Assembly (NCBI GenBank): GCA_035772405.1
Contig: JAYKKM010000224.1
Span: 4,049,501 to 4,113,500, forward strand
Direction: 5' to 3'
Source of the DNA: Chrysogorgia sp. JL179-B06
Lineage: Eukaryota > Cnidaria > Anthozoa > Scleralcyonacea > Chrysogorgiidae
DNA: 64,000 nucleotides
The notes under the pieces were generated by a model. The model was not told the DNA's origin. It did no database searches and saw only the letters and a program-made list of their open reading frames with translations. Positions 56,605-64,000 of this stretch are shown here, piece after piece (position 1 is the stretch's first letter; each line of letters starts with the position of its first letter). Made by a program: the position numbers and the translations under genes.

Positions 56605-57080
56605 TAATCAAAATAACACATCGCAGTTTACATACTGAATTGCATGTTAAATATTACATAATATAATTTAATATCGCCTATTAAAAATAGTTAAGAACAT
56701 TACAGTAAAAAACTATGAATATTGAAAGGAAGAAAGTTTAAAAGAAATGTCACGGAAAATGTTTAAGACAAGCTTGAATAAAAGTTCTCTGCATGGAATC
56801 TCTGTGTCTTTGCCGTCGAAAGATTAAACGCTCGGGTTTTCCTAAGATTGTATTTCGTAGTGCAACGCTCTGGCAATAAGGATGAAAGTTTTAGTTGTGG
56901 ATTGTTAATGATTTCATGGAACAACTTGGAGCAGGCTTTCAGCCGTCGATCACTGAGCAAAGAGAGGCCACTTTTCTGCAAGGGTTCGCTATATCATATC
57001 ATACCCGGGAAGATAATCGAAGTGACCCTCTTTTGAACTCGTTCTAAGTCATCACTTAGATAATTGGGTAAAGCGAAATG
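56605..57080 (-). pseudogene. 3' end of a third non-LTR retrotransposon RT ORF
   Basis: Minus-strand frames: 'LPNYLSDDLERVQKRVTSII' 'FPGYDMIY' (57080-56995), then 'LLSDRRLKACSKLFHEIINN' 'PQLKLSSLLP' and 'KYNLRKTRAFNLSTAKTQRF' to the stop at 56763. 'LERVQKRa..Ii.pg..Y' and '..DRR..l..klf..i..np.hkl..LlP' are standard C-terminal motifs of one group of non-LTR elements. A 3' UTR ends in the (TAGA)n tract. Strongly 5'-truncated. Confidence 0.8.
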
Positions 57081-57514
57081 GAAAGTTACCGACTACCAGT
57101 AAATTTCTACTATAGTTAATGGTTAGAGCAGAGAGAGAGAGTGGTGACATTTATTATAGCTTGATCTATGATACTACGCTTCAGTTAACTAAATTTAAGG
57201 TATCAATGGTTAAACAATGGTTTCCTTTCCAAGTTTCCTGAGATATAAAAACGTCTTATTGTCATTGTTTACCCGTTCCTCACTATGTGATTAATGTATT
57301 TTCGTTTAAGTTACTGGATTTATGATATGACCGCTAATAGTATACAGAAGAGGGGGTAGTATACAAAATTGTGACTTCCAAGTAACAATTTCGGCCATAT
57401 GGCGATTTGAGGGGAGTATTGGTGATTTGGGAGGGAGAGGTATTCATGGAGCGAGGATAGTAGGTGTATTTCTCAAACGGGCCCCAAGGCCACGAAACAT
57501 GCCCACCGGGCAAT

Positions 57515-57940
57515 TTGGGGTGTTTTCGGGGGCGTTTTCGGCGAGCGTTTGGGGTGTTTTCGGGGGCGTTTGGGGTGTTTTCGAGGCGCGTTTCTGATGT
57601 TTTCGGGGGCATTTGGGGTGTTTTCGGGGGCGTTTGGGGTGAATTTGGGGGCGTTTGGGGTGTTTTCAGGGGAATTAGGGGTGTTTTCGGGGAGTTTGGG
57701 GGTGTTTTCGGTGGCGTTTGGGGTGTATTGGATCTTACTGAATCGTTTGAATAATTCTTAATCATTGATTCAGGAGTTCGATGGGATGTTTAATGGTGTT
57801 TTTAGGGGGGCATATTGTGGTGTTATGGGGGTGTTTTGGTGGTGTTGGAGGCGTTTGAGGGATATTTAGGGGGGTTGAAGGGTGTTGGGGTGCATGAGGG
57901 TTATTTGGGGTATTTAGGAGCGTTTGAGGGGTAATGAGGG
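57515..57940 (+). repeat. G-rich minisatellite ('gtgttttcgggggcgtttgg')
   Basis: Roughly 20-bp units of 'ggggtgttttcgggggcgtt' repeat irregularly to about 57730, then looser G/T-rich sequence continues past a short break to 57940. Many GGGG runs give G-quadruplex potential on the plus strand. The proline/threonine-rich minus-strand frames are translations of the repeat. Confidence 0.8.
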
Positions 57941-58124
57941 AGTTTGACAAACACCAATCTTACTGAATCATTTGAATCATTCTCATTCATGTTAGATGTC
58001 TTATAAGTTATCGATGATATAGCAATTAGATTCATTCTGAAAGACTCTTTCTGGGAAAGAGCACATTTATCGTCATACGAAGAACATCCATGGAGGTCAC
58101 TCTGTACAATCAATCCTTACGTCA

Positions 58125-58610
58125 ATGGATCTCTCACTACTAATTCCTCTGCCAAAGATGCCTCGACTGTACACAAACGATGAGTTGCAGGGGCAAAGTG
58201 TGAAATCTTACACAAACGAGGAAACTGGAGAAGAGACGGAGGAAGAACACTATACACTGACGGATAAGGAAGGTAGCGAAAATTACGAAGAATCGGAGGG
58301 AGAGGGTATCAATCCATGGGAATTTATATTAAACGAAGCTTACCAAAAGATGGACCCTATACGTGACGCGTCGATTGATAAAACAATGCATTATAATGCC
58401 TTGGTACCTGAATATACGAAGGAATTTATGAAAATATACAAAAAACATCTTAGATTGTTAAAAGGTCTTCGGTGATATAGTACTCATCGGAAGATTTGGA
58501 AAACTATGAATCATTTAATAGAGGAAAGAAGGCTACGACGAAGATGAAAGTATTGATGCTGCTGTTAATCAAAGGAAATTTCTTTTATGAAGAATTTTGA
58601 CATACGCAGC
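58125..58610 (+). pseudogene. Acidic ORF of a mobile-element-associated family (function unknown)
   Basis: Frame 58125-58475 (116 codons) has an acidic run ('NEETGEETEEEHYTLTD', 'GSENYEESEGEGINPWEFIL') then 'VPEYTKEFMKIYKKHLRLLK'. The signal continues after the stop in another frame: 'EGYDEDESIDAAVNQRKFLL' near 58520-58580. From memory this arrangement (acidic run, 'PWE..l.eA', 'lp.yrke....y', 'edyDedea...a..qRKfLl.ri') recurs in cnidarian mobile elements. I know no function. The frameshift near 58475 marks it as decayed. Confidence 0.5.
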
Positions 58611-59014
58611 CATTATGGATAACACTATCGACGATGCGTAAGAGGACGAACTCATGTGAGAACCGAAGAAATACAGCTAGACATTTTCGGAGAAGAAAGC
58701 ACTTCGCAAATCCCCGCGAAGAGACAACTTTTATTCTTCGCGAGGGGAAAATGCGTATTTTCAGTCCACGAGTTCGTATAATGACAATTATAGATGTACT
58801 CTCATGAAAACCGACCTTATCGATGTATACATTTGACAGAAATAAATAATATTAAACTCATTATGTCTTCGCCACTTGGTTCCCATTCACGAGTTTTTAA
58901 TGACTCATAAAGGGCACGTACATGTACCATTGTCTCTACATGTGCTCTGAGGTGAAGTTGGCAAAAAACAAATGTAAAAGCAATTGGCATTGCAACGCTC
59001 GTTGGTTAATAGAC

Positions 59015-59405
59015 ATTAGGGACCTTAAGCTCTACGACGGCAACCTAGGACGGCGACGTCGTTCAAACAAAAGAATCTTTATGCAAAACAAAAATAATGA
59101 ATACTTTTTATTTCCAAGAGTAATCTCAACGCCGTCCTCGTTCTGTTTACAACGCCACTGAGAGCATTTTCACGTCTTTAGGACGACGGTAACTCGAGGA
59201 GAGATGAGAACTGTTCCTTAAAACTGACTTAAACACAGACACAATCGTTTTAGAAATATTGAAGCGTTTTGGAGATCATAAAAGAAACTTTGAGTGATAA
59301 ATACGCTAGTCAATCGACCGTGGTTTCATTCAAATACTAAAATTGATATTGCTTTCACTGCCGTCGCCGTCCTAGGTTGCCGTCGTAGAGCTTAAGGTCC
59401 CTAAT
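59015..59405. mobile_element. MITE with TIRs of about 45 bp
   Basis: 'attagggaccttaagctcta' 'cgacggcaacctaggacggc' 'gacg' (59015-59058) and its complement 'cgtcgccgtcctaggttgcc' ... 'cttaaggtccctaat' (59362-59405). Nearly perfect arms; core of about 300 bp without coding content. GC-rich tips contrast with the AT-rich flanks. Confidence 0.9.
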
Positions 59406-60302
59406 GTTTAATTCACCGACGGTTTCACTTTATACATTTCTATATCGATGTTTAAAATCTTCGACCGTTCATCGTACAGCTTCCCGAAATGTTTCTTCCT
59501 CATAGGAATCCCGTACCCTAACGCGAGATAAGCGATAATTCGGTCAAAATGTTTATCTCTCAGGCGAAATATGCAAATTAAATATCAACTGTATAAGCAT
59601 TTGGCATAGTAACGATGTAAAGGTAATGCCGTTTAAATTTAGTTTTTTCCAAGTCAATATGTTTGAGATCTTGGACAGTTCTTCGCGCTCTTTCCCGAAG
59701 GGTTTCTTCCTCGTAGGAATTGTGTACACTAAAGCGAGATAAGCCATAATACGGCCAACATTGTTAGGGTTCATCTATTTGTAGATGCGGTGAAAACACA
59801 GGTTCAGTCGATACTGCACATGCTCATTGTGACGTCGCTGGGCATGCTCGTTCTCGCCCATGCTATACACCTTAGAACACGTAATAAACACCGCCAGCTT
59901 GAAGAAATCAACACAAACTGAAAAATAGTGACGTCATTGGTGGAGCATAAGGATCCACAGGACTCAGAACCCCTCTTCTGTATACTACTCACGCTCGTGT
60001 TTGGCCAGAAAAACTGGGTCTGTTTAGGGGGTGTTTACACAAGGATTACCTAACTACAAACAGCTGGTCTACATTTGCTCATTTCAACTCTTGTTTACAT
60101 GAGGCTGGCTCTAAAGTCAGTCCTACCTGCACTAGGGCCGATCTCATGAAAATACCCTTATACTAACACAGACATCGAATTTGGTTAATAAAATATGTAT
60201 TTAATGTGATATCAAAGGTAGTAAAGTGCTAAAATAGAGAAATGAAACAACGGGGTGAGACAAAGGGGAAACAAGTTAAATAATTATAAGTAGGACTCTT
60301 AC

Positions 60303-60578
60303 AACATCAATGACATCCATCGCGAACACAAAAACGCCCATAAAAAGTGGGAATTTGGACCATCCAGCAAAAGCTTTCAACTCTGATGGACTTCCAGCGT
60401 TGCGAATCAAGTGTACGAATATAGACACAATTGCGAACGCCATAAACAAATTTGCAATAGTGGATACCAAAGCTAATGATGATAGTTTTCTTATCATGGC
60501 GAGACAAAGTAAGAAAGGAGATAAAATCAGGATGCAGCTTATTACACCAAGATCAACCACATGGAGTTCCGCTAGTAC
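60303..60578 (-). CDS. SLC36-like amino-acid transporter, most 5' exon visible
   Basis: Acceptor 'tttactttttag' precedes 60578; donor GTAAGA is at 60302. Phase 0 at both ends, 92 codons: 'VLAELHVVDLGVISCILILS' 'PFLLCLAMIRKL', then 'LALVSTIANLFMAFAIVSIF', and 'WSKFPLFMGVFVFAMDVIDV', which joins 'VLPLQN' in the next exon. The '.iRnL..la..S..aN..m' and 'fplF.G...fa.eg..vvlPl.N' patterns are typical of SLC36 transporters, with the usual Glu of 'faFEGi' replaced by Asp in 'FAMDVI'. The visible exons give about 281 residues of a roughly 450-residue family. TM1-4 should be encoded upstream, and I could not find them up to 64000. Confidence 0.88.
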
Positions 60579-60654
60579 CTAAAAAGTAAACGGATCGATT
60601 CTGAATGAGAAAAACTAAGATTGTTGAACAGATTTACTAATCAAGCTATACGTT

Positions 60655-60776
60655 GAATTCATAAAGATGGCGGCCAACGACCTTGTGAATTATTCTTTTG
60701 AATTATAGGTCAAGGCTCGAAGGGCTAATTTATTGCACATAAAATAAAATTAGTTGGCCGCCATCTTTATGAATTC
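60655..60776. mobile_element. 122-bp MITE with 24-bp perfect TIRs
   Basis: 'gaattcataaagatggcggc' 'caac' at 60655-60678 and its exact complement at 60753-60776. It is inside the SLC36-like gene, directly upstream of the 60578 exon acceptor. Confidence 0.85.
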
Positions 60777-61237
60777 GGTGTATATGTTTACACACTGCAA
60801 TTAATTGTGTTGATTTCGCATTTTGTAATCAAATGGCCGAATACTAAATCACATGAATTTGCATGATGACCAATATGGACACAGGGGGTGATAGCACTCT
60901 CGGACTTCCGCTCGTTGTGCCCTTGGTTCTCGTTGAAGCTTGACGTGATTGAGTTTAACTGGTTCCTGATCGTTGGCATATAGCAATTTGTCGGTACTTG
61001 CTGTAATCAGTATGTATACGTCTATATGTAACTGGAACGCTGAGTCGAGTTAATATATAGCCAAAAGTAAAGCCAAAAATGACCGTCACGGAGACGTAAT
61101 TTTTACTTTTGTAAACGGTCTTTGCCATCCTCAAGGGTGTTTTGCCATCCTAAACAATGATCCAATCCTCCTGAATCCTAACCCGAACACCCCATAATTC
61201 CCTCATATGGCTATCCCCCACCTCATTCTCTCCCTAA

Positions 61238-62340
61238 ATGGAGACGTATGGACGTCAGTTTTCAGGCCCTACGCGGTCAACTTGGAGTTGGACGTCGGTT
61301 TCAGTCCTCCGAATGACGAACCCCGCGCAACTTTTCTATTTTTCTCAACATTTATAATAAATGCTCTCATATTTAAAGAAACAGAGAGCTTTCATAAAAA
61401 ACAATTTGACTTAGTGATTTAGACACCACATTCCTCGCTAAAGGATGTGTTTGGGGCATAGACACCAGTGAAAATTAACAAAAATAGCAAAAATACTTAA
61501 GCTGGAAATATTTAACGAATAAGTCACTGTACTTTTTTCTTATGAACTTTATACAATTATAATCTTAGAAGCAAACTCTGATCGCTTTTTAAATACAGGT
61601 ACCTTATTTTTTAAACATTTTCTGTGCATTTTCTGACGTTTGTCCTGTTAATCATACCTTCAACCGTTAAACAAATAAACAATAAACAATTAAAATCTGG
61701 ATTTTTCTTGCTGAACTATGTTTTAAAGCAGAAAAAGCAAGACTTATCGGGTTATGGCCGCATGAAGGAGCGACTGAAACTGACGAGTATACTTCCAACA
61801 CCAAGAACATTCTCCTGGTATCGATATTTCATACCAGACCACCCATTTTCGATACGTTACCTTTTGTAATCAACAATCGCGCGTTTCAAAGTTTATTTAT
61901 GAAAATATAACTATACAATTAGTATATTAATCAGATATAGCTGGCTGTGTTGGAAAATTATTTGTTACTATTATTAATTTTTGTTTCTATTCTATTTTTA
62001 GTAGAACTATAGAATTAGTAGATCTATATTCTATATTTCTGCTTTATTATATTCTTTTTTTTTATACTCTAATTTTTATTGAAATGCCATGCATTAATAA
62101 TATATTGTAAATCATGAATCATAATTATTTATTTGGCCATTGCGCCTACATGCATGCATTTACTGACATGAGTATATTATCAATTTGGTAGCGATACCGC
62201 CGACACTTGAAATCAATATACTCGATATCGTAAATGTTAAAAATTCCGGTATTTCCATCACTATTGATCACGAGTGACGTTTAAATTGACCGCGTAGGGG
62301 CCTGATGCTGACGTCGAAGAAGTCTCCATGTCCGCTATTT
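61238..62340. mobile_element. Possible 1.1 kb element with diverged TIRs
   Basis: 'atggagacgtatggacgtca' ... 'caggccctacgcggtcaact' (61238-61290) is mirrored by 'ttgaccgcgtaggggcctga' ... 'gacgtcgaagaagtctccat' (62286-62332). The interior is AT-rich, with no gene recognised. The boundaries are approximate. Confidence 0.5.
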
Positions 62341-62529
62341 TCGTCTTCACTTTTTGTCTAGCATTCAATTATATATAATTCAGTGGTATATGCTCGGTTA
62401 CAGGGGAGAGGATCACGGGCGTCCGGAAACCACACCGGCTGGAAACTGAGCCTATTTACACAGACTGGGGATCTGTTTGTATAGGACCGAGACGGATGAG
62501 CAGAGGCATTCGGGTTACTTGTGCATTCG

Positions 62530-62795
62530 GATTTTCACAAGCTGATCGCATTCATGATATTTCCTCTCCGCGTCTTTGTCGATGCTCGGCCACCACACGT
62601 TCGACCGCAACCCTTCTTTAGTTTTGATAATTCCTTGGTTTCCCTCGTGTGCCAGGTGACAGTCCTCGTCCCCCACAATATAACCTGACTAACAAATGTT
62701 AACTCCTTGCGCAACAGCTGGTATGTTTTCGGGGCTTTGTCCCAGTTCCCATTCACAAGACAATCTCGAACTGCATGCAGTTCTTCGTCGTCTGT
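62530..62795 (-). pseudogene. Ty3/Gypsy integrase N-terminal fragment
   Basis: Minus strand: 'LHAVRDCLVNGNWDKAPKTY' 'QLLRKELTFVSQVILWGTRT' then, after a frame change, 'AHEGNQGIIKTKEGLRSNVW' 'WPSIDKDAERKYHECDQLV'. This is the segment before and across the integrase zinc-binding module (H.GHqGi.kTk..LR..vWWP.id.d.e......C). The catalytic core is missing. Confidence 0.8.
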
Positions 62796-62796
62796 A

Positions 62797-63395
62797 GGGC
62801 CGGATTAACCCTATGGCAGAAGCGGCATATGCCGGGGGTCCCGCACTTTTTGGGGCCCCGCGCCTTCTCGTTGCGCAATTTTAATTTCACGCGTTTTTTC
62901 TATGGGGCCCCCGATGAGTGTGGGGCCCCACGGCCGGATTAAGGTTGCTCGCAGCCCCCGGCATATTTTCAGCGCGGGGCGACTGTAGCCGGTAGACCCC
63001 CAGCGCGGTTCCACTTTGCTGAGAAACTTTGCTGAGAAATAAGATAGACAGGATTAAATTATCTTCCTTTTTTTCCTCGCTACCTTAAAAAGTCCCCTGC
63101 TTAACAAGCTCCATAATGGAGCCCACCGCTTATCTGGGCCACACGCATAGGCGTGGCCACACGCTTAGGCGTGGCCACACGCTTAGGCGTGGCCACACGC
63201 TTAGGCGTGGCCACACGCTTAGGCGTGGCCACACGCTTAGGCGGGGCCACGCGTATACCGAGGCCCCGCACTCATCGGGGCCCCGCACTCATCGGGGGCC
63301 CCATAGAAAAAACGCGTGAAATTAAAATTGCGGAACGAGAAGGCGCCATTAAACATAGAGTTCTCTGTAGTTTTGTGGTTGGAGTAAATAATTAA
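62797..63395. mobile_element. Repeat insertion between the Gypsy RT and integrase fragments
   Basis: A 70-bp block ('cttctcgttgcgcaatttta' 'atttcacgcgttttttctat' 'ggggcccccgatgag') at 62862-62930 recurs inverted at about 63270-63345. 'gggccggattaa' tips occur at 62797 and 62931. An 18-bp tandem lies between. High GC content sets it apart. It lies between RT and IN remnants of one element type on the same strand. Confidence 0.6.
63139..63250 (+). repeat. 18-bp tandem repeat ('cacacgcttaggcgtggc')
   Basis: Six copies of a unit that is itself nearly palindromic (gccacacgc/gcgtggc), in the interior of the 62797-63395 insertion. Open frames encoding a repeated six-residue motif are by-products. 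Confidence 0.93.
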
Positions 63396-63399
63396 TTAA

Positions 63400-63810
63400 C
63401 GAATAATGGCTTCATTCGCACTCCGCATGTCGACACATAGCCAGCCGGATACTTTAGGTGCAATCACTACTAGGCTGACCCATGACGTAGTCTGTCGACT
63501 TTCAACACAATGCCTTTATCGATTAAATTCTTCACTTTAGTTGTTGGTACCTTCTCTCATAGTGAAAAAGGAATATGCCTTTAGGAGGTTTTTGGGCCCT
63601 TGGTGTTACTTCTGGGGTCAACATGTAACTTTAGCTTTTTATCCTTGTAGTTTGCCAATTCCCTCATGGAAGACCTTCGGATGTCTTGTCTGGAGGACCA
63701 ATGCCAAATCATCTCCAACAGTTTCATTTAGTTTCATTTGTAACCCCTTGCCCGATATGCAGTAGGCCTAGGGCTTTTGATGTTGGATACCCCAGTAAAC
63801 ACCGACCACT
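63400..63810 (-). pseudogene. Ty3/Gypsy reverse transcriptase N-terminal fragment
   Basis: Minus-strand frames: 'DLALVLQTRHPKVFHEGIGK', then 'KAKLHVDPRSN', a degraded 'krRIPF.lrekv' region, 'IDKGIV' and finally 'TSWVSLVVIAPKVSGWLCVD' 'MRSANEAIIR'. This is the start of the Gypsy RT ('tsWvSp.vvvpK..g..rlCvDmr.aN.aI.r'). It breaks off at about 63400, at the edge of the repeat insertion. Confidence 0.8.
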
Positions 63811-64000
63811 TTTTGTAACTATATATAAGTATACGAGATGATTTCCTTTTCATTTGCTGCTAGTTAATTTCTCTTTAAATTTGCTCACGACATGACGTCC
63901 AATTCCTTTCCGCCATACGCAAACAATTTCCTGTGACTGTCCTACATGGTAATCTTTAGCCTCTGTGCCCTAAGTTCCTGAAGTTCTTTCATTCCTATTA
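63811..64000. other. No gene recognised
   Basis: AT-rich, no motif seen. Upstream pol sequence of the Gypsy remnant may continue beyond the window. Confidence 0.3.

Noticed and set aside
57334..57765. 143-codon proline/threonine-rich frame
   Set aside because: It follows the G-rich minisatellite on the other strand. The opposite strand is equally open.
63116..63395. Open frames with a repeated six-residue motif
   Set aside because: Translation of the 18-bp tandem repeat. Two frames are open at once.

Overview
The window looks like AT-rich, intron-bearing metazoan DNA, most likely from a cnidarian. That is inferred from the mix of mobile elements (BEL/Pao, Penelope, a CR1-like element with a 2A-like peptide, PIF/Harbinger, a protein-primed PolB element) and from small element proteins I remember from cnidarian sequences. 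No database was searched. Prokaryotic operon features are absent. Most of the sequence is decayed, nested mobile DNA.

One host gene is supported. Four exons of an SLC36-like (proton-coupled amino-acid transporter family) gene lie on the minus strand at 60578-60303, 56278-56112, 42008-41839 and 28301-28069. Splice sites and codon phases agree at all three junctions and the last exon carries the stop. The N-terminal exons are not visible and probably lie beyond the right edge. The large introns hold much of the mobile DNA of the right half.

Layout. 1-1.2 kb: degenerate repeats. 1.25-6.43 kb: two long inverted arrays of a 43-52 bp minisatellite around a broken BEL/Pao pol fragment, like a foldback element. 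6.6-8.5 kb: tRNA-like repeat pair, a long-TIR foldback and a non-LTR 3' end. 11.3-12.2 kb: decayed copy of a predicted PIN/FEN-like nuclease gene. 12.9-16.3 kb: 5' part of a CR1-like retrotransposon (2A-like, PHD-like, endonuclease), interrupted by a 2.2 kb TIR element carrying a second copy of that nuclease gene. 19-21 kb: TA tracts, tRNA-like sequences and a Penelope-like element. 21.1-22.1 kb: 43-bp repeats and a MITE. 23.7-27.9 kb: TIR-ended element with arrays built on GGATCC palindromes. 29.7-30.4 kb: foldback with telomere-like repeats. 33-34.9 kb: tandem duplications. 34.9-38.4 kb: a complete PIF/Harbinger element with TIRs and a TAA target duplication. 43-45.4 kb: a 51-bp-arm perfect palindrome, a long TA tract, a hammerhead-like motif, a palindromic MITE and a non-LTR 3' end. 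46.3-54.1 kb: a compact TIR-bounded element with a decayed protein-primed DNA polymerase B and several tiny ORFs, with hairpin-capable modules at both ends. 55-64 kb: repeats, a non-LTR 3' end, a G-rich minisatellite, an acidic ORF, small MITEs and Ty3/Gypsy RT and integrase fragments split by a repeat insertion.

The best candidates for under-described biology are the 7.8 kb PolB element with hairpin ends and the TIR element carrying a PIN/FEN-like nuclease gene. Both are degenerate here and would have to be studied through intact relatives.
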